DNA of 64,000 nt from Triatoma infestans (taxonomy: Eukaryota > Arthropoda > Insecta > Hemiptera > Reduviidae): NCBI GenBank assembly GCA_011037195.1, contig JAAEAF010000379.1, positions 1 through 64,000 of the forward strand. Direction: 5' to 3'. The notes beneath the pieces are model-generated. The model had not been told where the DNA came from. It was given only the letters and a program-made list of their open reading frames with translations, and made no database searches. Below are positions 33,690 to 46,828 of this stretch, piece after piece. The translations under genes were made by a program, and so were the position numbers. Positions within the stretch are counted from its first letter, which is position 1, and the number at the start of each line of letters is the position of its first letter.

Positions 33690-35000
33690 TGACATAATTG
33701 TTTGTTATAAAAAAAAAGTTTAACAAAAACGATAAAGTGTAACTTCTGAACTTAATAAAGTGATACTTCTGATTTATGGGCTTTTTGGTTGGAACTTTCT
33801 TGAGATCTCATAATGATAATCCAAAGAAATATCAAGTTTCAAAAATTCTGTAAGGGCTCGTTTTTTATTTACCCTGTTCATGGAGCAATACAGAGAGCTA
33901 AGATCCATAATATCAAAGAAAGCAAAACGAAAAAAAAACACGATTCTTTCTTTATTCGGCAAATTTGCCAGCGAATCTTGGCCTCTCACTAAACAAGAAC
34001 AAAAATCAACTTCAAGCTGTGGAGTTGAGATATCTCAGAAAGGTTGAGCGTATAATTTCACTCACTAAATTTAATTTTATAATCTGTCACATTATTACAT
34101 GGTTGTAGATAAAAAAAAATCTGGTGGGAAACACTCACAGAACTTTCTCCTACTCCAATTCTCAAAATTATACTTCACAAATTTTACAAGTTAGTGTACA
34201 AAATTTAATGAAATTCGTCGAAAACTGAAAAAACTGTTCAGTAAAAGCGCACGTCCGGTTTACTAATTTTCTTAAAACTCGGAATCTATTTATATCTAAT
34301 TAATTTTGTTTCGATGATAGAATTGTATAATCAACTATGGATAGCACTTAAAGTTGTAGTTCATTATATGTGTAGTTCACATTCCTAGTTTAAAGATAAT
34401 CATTGGAACCGTTTTCGAGAAAATACCAGAAACTGAAAAATACATTTCAGTAAAAGCGCACTTCCGTTCATACGATTTTTTTTTTCAAGCTCAGAACTTC
34501 AACAACACATTTAATTTTAATTAATATTAATTATTTGACGGAATTGTATAGTAAAACTGAAATAGCACTTTAGAGGAAAATCTAACCCCAACCTCTCCCA
34601 CCAACAGTGCCGTTAAATGAATTTTCCCAGAGAAATGTTTTAAATAAAAGTTGTAGATTTTTGTATGTGTAATTGATATACCAAGTTTGAAGAAAAACGT
34701 CGAAGCCATTTTTGAGTAAATCGCAACAAAGTGAACAAACAACATTCAGTAAAGTGGCACTTCCTGTTGAGGAATTTTGACAGATGACCTACTGTCGGTC
34801 GGATCCCATGACGATATCTAAACGGAATATCAAGTTGAACTTTCTAAGAATTTTTCGTTTTTTTGCTATGGTGTTCATATACACAGAGACAATTTTCTAA
34901 AAATCACTTTTTTGGATTTGGGGGACCTCAAAGCCGGATATTTCCGTTGAAAACTCGATATCGAAAATTTGACACAATTACAATACTTCCTCTTACTTGA
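33690..35000 (+). repeat. Family A: one fragment plus one nearly complete copy
   Basis: A fragment at about 33690-34030 is followed by a long copy starting TCTGGTGGGAAACACTCACA (34121) and ending GACACAATTACAATACTTCC. The terminal AGGAGTAAG is replaced by TTGAAGCTC, so the outermost 3' end is missing. Confidence 0.75.
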
Positions 35001-36364
35001 AGCTCAAACTTATAATTGTCAATTTAGTTCTTTGTGATTTATTTTTTTTTAAATGAACACGGCGATTTCTTTTTAATTGTTATCCTAAACTACTATACAT
35101 GCCTAAAGGCTTATTGAAATATTTCATAATCTAAGATTTATGTTTGATACATTTGTGGGAAAATCATTTATAGCAGAGGGAATCTGAGAGAATGGAAATA
35201 ATTGAGTTTACCTGCGAAAAATGAAGTTTTAATCTCATAGACGTTCAATCATATACATCCATTGATTGGAACATAAATCAATTGCTCTATCCGGGATTGG
35301 CAAAAATAAGGATTTATCATATTCTTCGATTTTATGGGAATTAAAATTTCACGCTTAGCTGCAGCTTCACATTTTTTTTGTAAATTTAGTATAGGAACTC
35401 CAACTTTACTATATGTAAACCTATCACTTTTGTCGGAAAACATTTGGGGAGGGGAGAGAATTGATTTTATGGGAATTAAAACTAAATTTGAAGAAAATTT
35501 GTCAGCTGGAAGGATGAGAATTGGATGAAGAGAAAAACCATGATTTATTTGTATAAATGAAAGCAGTTTTTTTGGTTTTGATAGTAACGAATGAATTGAA
35601 ATAAAAATAAATCTTTGATGCTCCTGTGAAGATTACTTGTACTACCAGCTTGTTGACAACAGTGTTAATACACAGAATGAAAGACCATGACAAAAAATAT
35701 TACAAATTTATTTCAGTCATCATTGGCCAATTAAAAATGATTATAAAACCGACATTTTGCGCTTTAAATTGCAATAGGCCTCTTGGTAGTGGTTGTTAGC
35801 TTAAGATTTAGACCAACACTGCGTTTTGACAAGTGGTTATTCATGAAAATATCGCAGCCGCGGAAAACTGAAAGAGTATATGGAAGATTGCCCAAGATCT
35901 TAAATTAATTGAATAGCTCTATCTCTAATGTAATGAAATCAAGTCAACAAAATCGCCGTCAAACGCTGGACTCAATAATTCTATTAGTAACCGGACCGAG
36001 GCGCCACCAACGGCCTCCAAGCGCTCTTTAAGTATGCATTACTTCCTTGACCACCAACACTGCGATACTGACGGATGAGCTTCAACATGGACAACCAAGT
36101 ATCCAGTAAGCTGTCTTTAGCTTCCACCAAGAGGTAGAAGAAATGGGAATACAATGCCGGCCATCTGAGAGCTTAAAACAGCCGCCCTAATAAACTTTAA
36201 AGTGTTCAAGAAGCCGCTAGAGAAATTTTGATGAGTTAACAAGTCTCAAACCAGCTAATTCACAGTTAAAATAAGTAAGAGTTCTAACTAGTCACATCAT
36301 TCTTCGCCAACGCTATCTATTATTCATTACATCAAGCTACCAACATCATAATTCTTCGCTCGGC
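35001..36364. other. Unassigned sequence
   Basis: GC-richer between about 35850 and 36250 but with no recognised domain or long open frame. Confidence 0.4.
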
Positions 36365-37141
36365 CACTCTACCCTTATTATTATTATTTGTCTGTGGGGA
36401 GGGAAACCCTACGCTATCCAAAGCTTCACTGGGCCCATACACCCCAAGAAAAAAAAAACAAATCGGGTCTATAACAAAAATCCAGACCAAGATCTAATCC
36501 ATCTATGATTCACCGAAGTCCGAATAAATCGGACAATAACCTTAAGCGGAAATAGCCTATTCTCTTCCACAGACATACTATTCCGACCAAAGGTCCTAAA
36601 CCTAAGTTCCTCACAACCTAAGCAATCAGTCATAAGATGGATGGGTGTTTCCTCCACTGTCTCACAGACTCTACAAAATGGATCCGGCAGGCGCCCCATT
36701 ATGTAGAGATGTCTCCTTAAACCACAGTGTCCAGTAAGAGATCTAACCAGATGCCTGAGAACGCTCCGTGAAAAACACAGCAACGTCTCATTAATGGCCT
36801 TGTCCGGACCCCGGATGAGCATTTTGGACTGTCGAAAATCAACTGAGCTCATCCATAAGGATGAATGCTGTGAAACTTTCCATGTATGGAAGCCTGACAG
36901 ACATGTGCCAGAAGACACGGCAACAGCATGCTCGGGACCAATGAAAGGAAGTGAGGCGCCCAATTTGGCAAACCTATCCACCTCCTCATTCCCAAAAATT
37001 CCCATGTAACCTGGCACCCAGACTAGAAGCACATCCTTCAGAGAAGAAAGCTCTTCCAGTCTATTAGAACATTCTAACACCAACCTGGAAGTGAAGACAT
37101 GTGAACTCAGCGCCTTCAGCGCAGCCTGGCTGTCCGACTAG
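36365..37141 (-). pseudogene. I-like retrotransposon 3' end, RNase H to tail
   Basis: Open for 204 codons. SDSQAALKALSS (second catalytic aspartate of RNase H) lies at the truncated 5' end near 37130. Then follow VLLVWVPGYMGIFGNEEVDR (the usual WIPGHxGIxGNExVDxLA with the catalytic H replaced by Y), LVRSLTGHCGLRRHLYIMG, and the knuckle CRVCETVEETPIHLMTDC. It ends in TTA repeats on the plus strand (a TAA tail). It is less damaged than its sister at 1468-2420, but the H-to-Y change and 5' truncation make it inactive. Confidence 0.85.
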
Positions 37142-37740
37142 TATATAGAGATATACTATTTTCTCCTCACTATGGAAATCATAAAATATAAATAGTGAGT
37201 ATAGTGCCAGTTGTGTGTTCCTCAATTCACCATTAATTAACCTTTTCCTACTACCAAATAACTACAATGTTTTTATTAGGAAAATTTCGTTTTTTATTAA
37301 CATAAGAAAGAAGAATTTTGTCTAATAGTAGTAACTTTTAAAATTTTTAAATATTTTATAAATGGAAGGACACTAAAGGGAAGAAAAGTAAATGTTTTCT
37401 GTTTTTTTTTTATCTTATAATTTGAATTTAAAGCATGTTCATTTATATTCCAGTAAGTCCCGGAGAGGTTGGACAGTGAAGTTAAAGTTACGGTCCCCTA
37501 TTTTCCATACGATCTTCCACGATAACGAGCGATAATGATGATGATGACGATGATAGGAACAACGTAGAATGGCAGGAGAATGGAGAGGGAGGAAGAATAT
37601 TTCTCTACATAGTTACCTTGTTGTAAAAAGGAGAGACACTCTCCTTAATACCAGTTTCCTGTTATATTTACTGCACGACCAAAGAATAACGTGGGTGTTG
37701 TACAGGACTTTCTGCCTCCCTCTCCCCCCGCAGCGGTCAC
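37142..37740. other. Unassigned; becomes GC-richer from about 37490
   Basis: A (GAT)n-like stretch at about 37530-37552 precedes the candidate exon. No gene is proven. Confidence 0.35.
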
Positions 37741-37826
37741 CTGTCTCAGCCTGCACGTCCACAACAAAACCAAGAAAAGGGAGCCCTGACGTTATAGTTA
37801 AAGGGACCGGCTGGAGTGTGAAGTAC
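37741..37826 (-). other. Candidate host exon, strand uncertain
   Basis: On the minus strand CACACAG|GTACTT and GAGACAG|GTGACC bound 86 bp that read YFTLQPVPLTITSGLPFLGF and then VVDVQAET without stops. The end phase (1) matches the phase of the 13-kb cyclase exon, but the sequence does not resemble a guanylyl cyclase. On the plus strand an excellent acceptor (CCTCTCCCCCCGCAG at 37717-37732) opens a competing candidate, SPVSACTSTTKPRKGSPDVI. The patch is GC-richer than its surroundings. It could be neither. Confidence 0.2.
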
Positions 37827-38435
37827 CTGTGTGTGTGTGTGTATGTGCTTAGTCTACTTCCAGCTCTATCCAAGCTCCAATTTAAGTGCCTGAACTTGGA
37901 AAAGTTGGGCCACCAATAGACTCTGTCCTTCTCTTTACTGAACACTACACCAAATTAGAGTACTAGCATTTCCTTTACCAAAGAACTAGTTTTACAATAA
38001 AATTCCTTCTCTTCCCACAAAATGAAAAAAGGTTCCTTGCAAATTAATTAACAATTTAAATGTTAATTAGTAAAGAATAGTTCAGTTCATATCGACCATA
38101 TTATCTAATTACACTTTCCAGGGACCGGTTATTTCAGGCCAAAAAAATCCCGTGGGAACCGGCAATATTTCGCAATCGAATATGTCATTTTTACTTTTCC
38201 AAGTTTTTGGCAAAAATATGTCATGTTTTAAAGACAAACCTTTATTAATATTTTGTTTGTGAACAATTGAATTATCACACATTGGAATTTTTCACATGAT
38301 TTATAAAAATATATGCATATGCCTTACTTGATGATACACTAATTTCCACAAAACATTATGACCTCTGTGATGTGATAGCAAGAAGAAAGAAGATATAATT
38401 TTTAAATAAATTATAAAACTAAAAATTATAACTAG
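37827..38435. other. Unassigned sequence
   Basis: Contains a (GT)n tract at 37828-37845. No gene is recognised. Confidence 0.4.
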
Positions 38436-39110
38436 TGGTTCCAGCCAGCCGCTATCTGCAGGTCAAGAACCGCGGCAAAACCCTTTCAAACAAGGGTCAA
38501 TACACAGTCAAAGAACCACCGCTAAACCCTTTCAAACAGGGTCATTATACAGTCAAAAGAACCGCCGCAATACCTGGCCTATATTCTCTTCATACAAGGG
38601 TCAATGTACAGAAGCCATCTGGCCTGTATTCCCTTCATACAAGGGCCAATGAACACTGAAGAGGCCACCTGGCTACCATCGGTTAACAAACAGTCTTTGT
38701 TAATCACCGACTGGCTTACATCTGTCGCCACCCCGGCCACCGACCTACCTAGGGTCAATATACTGCGAGAGATGTCTTAGTGTGGCACGTACTTACACAT
38801 CAGCCAATGTGTGAGTGATACCAATATAAACGTCGCCCCACTGGAGGAGGGGATCAGTTATACATCAGTATCAGATCAGATACGAGTTATCAGTCAGTCA
38901 GACAGCAGTTCACGTCAGTTCAAGCAGTTAAGTTTCACACATCGCGAGCGCGTCCCTATTCAAGATTTTAAACATTATTTCTTTAATATTTATTAATTAT
39001 TTACAATTGTGCATCTTAGTTTATCTATTTCAAAACACACTTTAATTATTTGTTAAAATGTCGTTTATTTTCATAATTCAGTGTACGTATTTCGAATAAC
39101 AATTCTCTAA
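38436..39110 (+). other. Promoter-like, possibly LTR-derived segment
   Basis: Degenerate internal repeats of CCTTTCAAACAGGGTCA and TTCATACAAGGGTCAA types at 38480-38660 precede CCAATATAAACGTCG (TATA-like, about 38821-38835), a CAGTCAGTCAGACAGCAG initiator-like run and an AT-rich downstream part. The organisation resembles U3-R-U5 but no ends or target duplication are seen. Confidence 0.3.
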
Positions 39111-39149
39111 AACACTCTAACTAACAATCACCTACTCATCACTTCAACT

Positions 39150-39712
39150 CCCGAAATCTAGACATCTGATTCCAATACACCTCCAACAGGAAATAACAAA
39201 ACTGCAATCAACTTTAGACAGACTAACAAAATGTAAAAGATTGGAAATAAAAGAACAATACTGCCAAGATACAGACAATAGTTTTTTACTTAGAATACGG
39301 CTAATGCCAATACCAAATATAACTAGAACAAAAACCGACAAATCCCTTGGAATTCTAATGATAAACTGTAAGAGCATATCCGGAACTTCTCTTGGAAAAT
39401 AAATATACATTAAATACTCATATCAACAATAATAATAGCCTCAAAAACAAAGCTAAAACAGAATAAATCCGATTATAAACAGAAAGCCATCATTAAAATA
39501 AATGAATGTACCTTACTGTACAAAATGCATATCAATCAAGCCAAGGATAACATATGCCTGCCCCCCGTCTGTTTAACAACTAACAAAACGAACATTAATA
39601 AACTACACTGACTACAAAATAAAATTTGTCGCATCGTAATTAACGCCCCCACAGGAAAAGTAGATAAACCCAGGCACCCAAAGTACTTTATATTCAACCA
39701 CTGATGACTTTA
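39150..39712 (+). pseudogene. Jockey-like retrotransposon remnant
   Basis: The frame LQQEITKLQSTLDRLTKCKR is coiled-coil-like, and KSLGILMINCKSISGTSL resembles the endonuclease start (LxILxxNCxSI). After a jump, NKTNINKLH-stop-LQNKIC and RIVINAP give the jockey C-terminal signature. It looks like a copy with a large internal deletion and at least one stop. The endonuclease assignment is weaker than the RT-tail assignment. Confidence 0.45.
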
Positions 39713-39939
39713 TTAAAACTACGACATTGAAAATTCATCCTATACTTCTAAACATAATAGGAGCTAATCACTTTAATAAAATAGAGAATCGAATACCGAA
39801 AACGAAACTTCATAAGGACTGACTAAATTTTGACTTACTAACTAGTTAACAGAATTTAAAAACATAATTCTCAATAAATAACAAAATTAATTTGTAATTA
39901 ATTGAAAAATCCCAAAATATTGCCGATACATTAAAGAGT

Positions 39940-40160
39940 TTTTTCGTGGTTGGGTGCGCAGAGCTGGGAAAGCAACAGAATATTTTCCGGATAGCCTGCT
40001 GTTTCATTTTGTGGTCATCGACCGACCGGTGAGTATAAACTGATTTTGCACTGTGCAAGTCTGTGTTATCACACTGTTTTACAAGATGGGCCCAAAATCG
40101 CCCGAAATCGGTCGATGACCACAAACTGAAGCAGGCTATCACAGAAAATATCTCTAATAA
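39940..40160. mobile_element. Foldback element, copy 2 (left arm shortened)
   Basis: GATAGCCTGCTGTTTCATTT then TGTGGTCATCGACCGACCGG on the left and CGGTCGATGACCACAAACTG then AAGCAGGCTATCACAGAAAA on the right are inverted. The CGCCCGAAATCGG end of the conserved hairpin motif survives only in the right arm. Confidence 0.65.
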
Positions 40161-41667
40161 AGTGATTTGTTTGTTCAATACATTGCAAAGTTATCTGTTC
40201 ACACATAATAATGCAAATAAACAAAGGAGATACTTCTGTGTAAAATGGTAGTCTAGTTTACCAACCCAAGAGCGTGAATCCCTCATGGGCAAAGTTTTTT
40301 TGTTAACTGACCGTAAATTAAGGAATGTGCTGCAGAACAAAACTCACTTAGTAAGCCGTATATATAAGTAAGTCTCACAGAAAGCCGTAACTACAAAATG
40401 GTGGGGATGAAGCTAATAATGGTAATAAATATTCCACACTTTAATGGTAAAAACCATGGGATTCTATGCCAAAATTGGTAAATTCAATTGGCATCAAAGA
40501 AATGGTCCTGCGTTACAAGGATCCAGGCTTCAATAACGATAATAAAAGCTGCTCTAGCAGAATTTCTGGAAGAAGCGCTTGTAATGTATATACTTCATCT
40601 CAATGTGGGTAATTGATAGTTCTATTTCCATTATATGTAAATACCTTTTCTACTGGTTGAATTTTGGTATAGGTAAGTGATATAAGGAAGAGAACGCTAG
40701 GCAGGATTCCAACAGCGGTAGTATATTTTAGTTTTTGTACTACTCGCAGTATATTTAGTTAAACTGTGCTCCTGTGAGATGGTGATAGCGTGGACTGTTA
40801 TCTGTAATGGATTGCATACGATTTTTTTTTGCAGCAATCTATTACATCATTGGCATTATATCTTGCCTGCAACAAAACATACGTATACAATCCGCCGAAC
40901 TTTTACTCCTCCGCCATTTCACATGAGTCATAACGCATGTCCATTCCACATCTCCGCACCACAAGCTTGGAGAACTTGCTAACCGACTAAAACCAAAACT
41001 CCACTACTAGACATTATCTTCACTCTCATTCTTTGTCTTCTTGATAGTCTAATTCAACTCATTACCTTCTTTGGATAAATGATCATTTTCCCGCTAACTT
41101 CTGTCACTAGAACTAAAAATCTTTGAGGCACTCAGACAGTATCTTCAAATAGTTGGGTCAATTTTTGAAAAAAATATGGTTACAATATTCTGCTGAACTT
41201 TTACTAATTACATCTATAAGCTAATACTTACTTCCTCACCTCTACCCTTTCAAAGTCTTGATGTAACTGTAGATCTTGTATAATATAACATGATTGAGAT
41301 TACTAATAGAGTTAAACTAAGAATACGATCTTGAACACTATTATTAAACCCAATCTTACTATAAGGCTTAAAAACTTACTAAACTTTGTAAAGTGTAAAC
41401 ACTAGTGACAGACCATGAAGATCAGCAACTTTGAACCATAAAAACACGTGTTTACTCGTTAAGTTGAAAAATTGGATGCCGACGAGCAATGAAATGAAAT
41501 TACAACCTTCTTTTTACCAACATTTTTGTCCTTCTTCAGTGTAAAGACAATGGTGATGATTAGGACCATTTTTTCCTTAACAACGTTGATTTTTCCGAAA
41601 TTTTGGTAAAAAGAGTAAGTAGCTGAAAAGGTTGTAGCTGCATCTTTGAACATCAATCTTTGATAGG
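40161..41667. other. Unassigned sequence with faint family A traces
   Basis: No gene is recognised. Pieces near 41140-41210 resemble family A (ATTTTTGAAAAAAATATGG, CTGCTGAACTTTTACT). Confidence 0.35.
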
Positions 41668-42160
41668 TTTTTTTTTTTTATTTATTTAACATTTTTATTG
41701 ATTTTTACAACTGCACAATTTACATGCAACAAGTGAAATAGATAATGTGCGAATTATGTGTACATTGGCTGAAGGCCGCGGCACACGACCTGGTCTACGT
41801 GAACGACTGTCATCGTTGGCAGCCGTAACAAACCATTAAGAATCTCCTAAGACAGCCGATTACGTAAGCAAATGATCGCGAGGCCATCGACGCTTCAGTC
41901 GTCGTGATGGGCTAGAGGGGAGAGTTTTGGTTGAGAGCGCTTGGATAAGTGGATTTAAATGAGAGGATAGTTGGGAATGGAACTTTAGATAACGGGACTT
42001 GGCTATCACAGAAACGATGGGAATTTTTAGGTCGTTATGGATGGTGTGATTGGAAACGTAGAAGGCAGTATTGACTATGTTGCGAAGGATTTTTTGGACT
42101 GTAGGGATTGAATGCGGTTAAGTCCAAATAGGCGCTAATAGAGAATAATACAGTTGTCTG
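41668..42160 (-). pseudogene. Jockey-like RT carboxy-terminus with 3' UTR and tail
   Basis: The minus strand reads RIQSLQSKK, then after a frameshift in an A-tract ILRNIVNTAFYVSNHTIHND, LKIPIVSVIAKSRYLKFHSQ, LSSHLNPLIQ and RRLKRRWPRDHLLT, with a stop at 41860-41862. About 80 residues after the frameshift are open to the natural stop. An AAATAAATA/poly-A tail lies at 41668-41695. This is the best preserved of the jockey ends here, but 5'-truncated. Confidence 0.85.
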
Positions 42161-43119
42161 GTATATTATCCGTAATAGCGTGCATATTTATTATCTTCCT
42201 GAATAAGTGTGAGTAACAAGTAACAGAAATATTACGTTGAAGTGAACTCTCTACACGAACTTGGTGAATTTGCTCTGACGATGGATGAAAATCAGAAAAC
42301 AGTCAGGAAGAAAATAAATATGCATGCTACTACGATGGATAAAATACCAGATGTTATCCAGCATTGCGGATCCATCCACATATTCAATATTGTTGTCGTT
42401 TGTTATGTAATGTAAGTTACGAACATTTGTCTAGAAGTTTTTTTAGTATTACTTTCTCTTATTTTATATCTGTTATTCAGTTCATTCTTTCTAGTCGAGT
42501 ATGGGGATTCCAGTATGGGGATAGGTTTAAACTGAAGTATTGCAAAATTAGTGTACAGGTTAGACCCGCAATGCTGAAAATATCTGAGATGTGTCCATTA
42601 TTGCAGGTTCTTGGTTTCATCCTTAAAATTTGATATAATAACATTTATATAAAGGTTAGTTACACTCTAGAAATGTTTGTACATCTGTCCAGTATGTGAC
42701 AGAACTTTGAAAAATGGAAGTCACCGTTCTATAGAACCAAACTCTGAACATAGATGAAAATTCATAACTATTCAGAACCAAGAAAAAAAAGGGGGCATGC
42801 TATGACGGACCCTTCTCAGTTATTGCAAAATTCTTTGAAAAATAAAACTTCTTTCCGCTCTACAATCACCCATTGTGTCGTCATCTCACCTCCTCTCCAC
42901 ATCTGTCACTACTGTTGCATGTCTATAGTAAATAGATAAAGGTTGACGGTGACTGCTACCCTGGAAGAAGGCGGGGTATATAAAGTTTCTTCTACCTGAT
43001 ACAATGACATGAACTTTTACTAAAATTAAGTTTAAACTTTACATTTTAATAAGAGCTAAAAATAAATTACTAAAAGTTAATATATATCAAAACTTCATTC
43101 TTACAAAACTTTTTACTCT
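42161..43119. other. Unassigned sequence
   Basis: A minus-type family A edge (ATTACTTTCTCTTATTTTAT) lies at about 42450. No gene is recognised apart from a possible TATA box at 42977. Confidence 0.35.
42977..42985 (+). promoter_or_regulatory. TATA-box-like TATATAAAG
   Basis: It lies in a GC-richer context (GGCGGGG immediately upstream) with a pyrimidine-rich stretch 10-25 bp downstream. No transcript can be assigned. It may belong to a decayed LTR. Confidence 0.2.
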
Positions 43120-44430
43120 TTCTTATTGTATTAAGAGGAATTATATGCGATCGTGTGGAATTTCGAAATTGTTTTTTACAGAAAATACATATTTTGTGAT
43201 TATTTGGTGGTGTGAAACACTCACAACACTTTTCTTCACATTTACATAGTTACTATTGAAAAATTTCCTTACAACTCAGAATTTAAGTGAAACAACTGGC
43301 TTCAATATTACATCTATTGAACGAAACTAAAAGCGACATTAACTTCCAACTACCCCAGAACTTCATTTACCCGGAAAAATGCTTTAACCAAAAGTGATGT
43401 GTAATTAGTGTATCAAGAAACTCGTTGGAATTTTATCGAGAAAACTGTAGAAAACATAAAAAAAAAAAAAAATCTGGTGTGAAACACTCACACAACTTTC
43501 TCTTACTCCAGTTCTCAAAATTTATATAGTTGACAAATTTTTATAGTTTGTATAACAAATTTATAGAAATTCGTCGAAAACTGAAAAAAAAAAAAAAACT
43601 GTTCAGTAAAAGTGCACTTCCGGTTTACTAATTTCCTTGAAACTCCGAATTTTGGACATCTATTTATTTCTAATTAATTTTTATTTAGATGATAGAATTG
43701 TATAATCAACTATGATAGGACTTTAGAGAAAAATATAACCCCAACCCCTCCCCTAAAAGTGCCCTTAAATTGATTTCCCAGATAAATGTTTTCAATAAAA
43801 GTTGTAGATTTTTTTGTATGTTTAGTTTATAATACATGTTTTTTAAGAAAATCGTCGGAGCCATTTTTGAGGAAAATTGCGAAAAAGTGAAAAAAAAAAA
43901 TCATTTAGTAAAGTGGTAAAAGTAAACGCACCGCGTTTTCCGGTTATCCGATTTTTTTTTTTTTAAACTCGGAATTTCAACAACATATTAAATTCTAATT
44001 AACACTATTTAGATGACAGAATTGTCTAATAAAATGAAATAGTACTTTAGATAAAAACCTAACCCCTCCCCGTCCCCCTTAACTGCCCTTAAATGAATTT
44101 TTCCCAGAGAAATGTTTGAAATAAAAGTTGTAGCACATTGTATGTGTAGTTGATATATATCAAGTTTAAAGAAAATCGTCAGAGCCATTTTTGAGAAAAA
44201 CGCAAAAAAGTAAAAAAAAACAACAAAAACTAGTAAAGTGGTAGTTATAGATCTATATATTTTAACTATATCACTTTAAACAAAAGTGATAGATTGTTAG
44301 TGTATCATCAAGAAACTCGTCAATTATAATCTTGTCAATTAATTTAATTTAATTGTCAATGTTAATGTCAATTAATTTAATTATAATTTGTCAATTATAA
44401 TTTTGACTGGAGTAAGGAAAGTAAAAAAAA
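43120..44430 (+). repeat. Family A: nested and tandem copies
   Basis: GGTGTGAAACACTCACAAC at about 43211 begins a short copy. A second start, TCTGGTGTGAAACACTCACA (43473), begins a longer one with all the landmark blocks. The last subunit breaks off near 44240 and a diverged end (ACTGGAGTAAGGAAAGTAAA) lies at 44406-44425. Two starts within 270 bp show one copy inserted into or next to another. Confidence 0.7.
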
Positions 44431-45172
44431 AAAAAAAAAAAAAAAATGTTCTGTAAAGGTGCACACATCCTGTCCAACCGAGTTGCTTCTAACTAGAGAA
44501 TTTGGCAACATAATACCTTAATTATTACAATTTACCATAATATCCCTTTCCTACCACAAGTAATCAAACTCAAATATAAAAAAATTTCACAGCACCCTAT
44601 GTTCAGACCCTAACCCTCTAGCCCACGGCCTTTCATCCAGTACCCTACTAGATAACCCTTCTAGACGGCTTAAACGCCAATGGCCTCCAGACATTCTCTC
44701 TAGTGACAATGAGTATGAATTTTTGATTAGGAGTGCTACCACTTGGGTAGTTCCTCCTCTCGGATTTTATTTTTTTATATTTTTGCCTGGGAGGCTTCAT
44801 ATTATGATGAAATGGGAGGGCAAATTTATAGAATATGTTCCTTAATTAATTTTTTTTTTAGTTGTAGTATTCTTTAAAACAATTTCATCTTTATAATTTA
44901 AACTTTGAATGTTTACTGCACAATATGAATATATCGCTTTTGTGTATGTTTGTGTGTTTACGTGTCAAAATTAACTCGCAATAAGAGAACATAATATGAT
45001 TTCTAGATTTACCTACTACAGCGGCTTTCACTTGTATTTGGTGTTTGATGCCTGCCCTCCAAGTAGAGGGAGAAATTAGACAAGCCACTTCTTCAGGGAT
45101 GTTGACGTTTATGGAAATCACAGCTTAACAAAACCAACAACACTTACTCTGACATCTTCAAATACTAATACA

Positions 45173-45217
<45 letters not shown>

Positions 45218-46473
45218 AAGCGTGAGATGTAGGTGACATATGTAATTACTTAGGTTTAGCGTACCTCCTTAGGCAAATTCAATTTCACCATATAACATAA
45301 CTAGAATTTATAGGCGACTACAAAACACTCTCCATAAACACTGTGACATCCAAAGAATAGAACAGCCACAATAGATCGTTCAGGTCGCAGTGATTTTGAC
45401 TTCTTAGATTATTTCCTCTAAATAGCTGGCAAAGTGGATAATGTAATAATATTTATTATAAATTTTTAAATACTCTTAATGAGCAATTCTTTTCACGAAA
45501 AAAAAAAATATCCATCCTTTGGTTCATTGTGTAGTTAATTTTTTCAAAATGTTTAATAAATTGAAAACTGAAATGTTATTTTAATAATAATAATAACAAT
45601 AAACACGCCAACATTATCGGATTTTACATTCTTGTGGATTAAGAGCAGAACTTGCAATTCATCTTTATACTTGCTGGCTAGCATATTGTATAAACAACAT
45701 TTTGATGTTTTCTTTTATTATCACAAACATTTAATAATAAAATTAAAACTCATAAATAAGTGCAAAACTGTATGAATATCTGTCAGTATTTAGTATGGAA
45801 TAAACCAACCAATTCACATGAAGTCTGGACCAAAAAATACTGTATATTGAGGTTTAATGGGAAAGCTTGTACACGGGAATGCTTGAATCCCCCCTCCCCC
45901 TTATAATAATTCTATATTCTATATTATAAAACATCTCTCTTTTTTTACCTTAATAAATACACTTAAAACTTTAATAAATCACATTTTTGTTTTGCAGTGT
46001 ATTTATCGTTTATTTAGTGTGTCTAAAAAATAAATAAATAAATGTCAATAAATTTTATATACCTACATTTTAAGACTCAAGATATTTTATTCAACAATTT
46101 TATGAGTTAATTGCTTAATAAGGCAATTAATTGTTCCTGTATCATTTTATCAAAATAATTTAAAGTTTAGAATCGTTTTCAAGTAGGAATCGTTCTATGG
46201 AAATCCGCCGGAAAGATGGAGCGGCTTCTTTGTATGCAGGTGTGTGTATACAGCTAGATATTACCTTGAGGTTCCAGAACAACACAAGTGGTAACACTCC
46301 CCCTCTAACTCGCCATCCTACATCTACTGAGTGATTGTTGGAAATGCCAATGTATGTATTGTTCGTATTTTATTTCCTTTGTAATTATTAATTTATTTTC
46401 TAGCGTATGTAAATTTGTTATCAGTAATTCAAGCTTTTTTTTTAAACAAAACTTTTTTTTTTTTTTTTTAATT
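44431..46473. other. Unassigned sequence with a (CA)n tract
   Basis: No gene is recognised. (CA)n occupies 45174-45214. Confidence 0.4.
45174..45214. repeat. (CA)n microsatellite
   Basis: About 20 uninterrupted CA units. Length polymorphism is likely. Confidence 0.95.
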
Positions 46474-46688
46474 TAAGGCGCATCAGTATCTATGGTCATT
46501 AGCGCTCGGAGTCTTCTCAGTGCACTGCCGGCCTCCGCACAGTGTTCTCTCGTTACATACAACACTATCAGTATGCAGTGAGCTGTACAGGCTCCTAGGA
46601 AGAAAAAATCTAAGGGTAGCACTGGACTCGGACCTCGGGACCTCCGCGTGGGAGTCCAATACGCTAATCACTTAGCTAATCCTTTCCC
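46474..46688 (-). repeat. SINE family 1, full length
   Basis: Minus strand: TTAGCTAAGTGATTAGCG (box A), GGTCCGAGTCCAG (altered box B), TTTCTTCCTAGGAGCC, ACAGCTCACTGC, AGTGCACTGAGAAG, and the end GACCATAGATACTGATGCGC with a long A tail (T-tract at 46453-46469 on the plus strand). Confidence 0.85.
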
Positions 46689-46828
46689 TAAAAAACTTTT
46701 ACACTGATCAGTTAGAATTTTTTATTACCTTATACAATTTTTCTATAATTCTATGATGCAGCAATAGCTATGTTAATATTTGTAAATTTATAAGTTGAAA
46801 AGTGAACTTTGATTTAGTTGACATTGTA

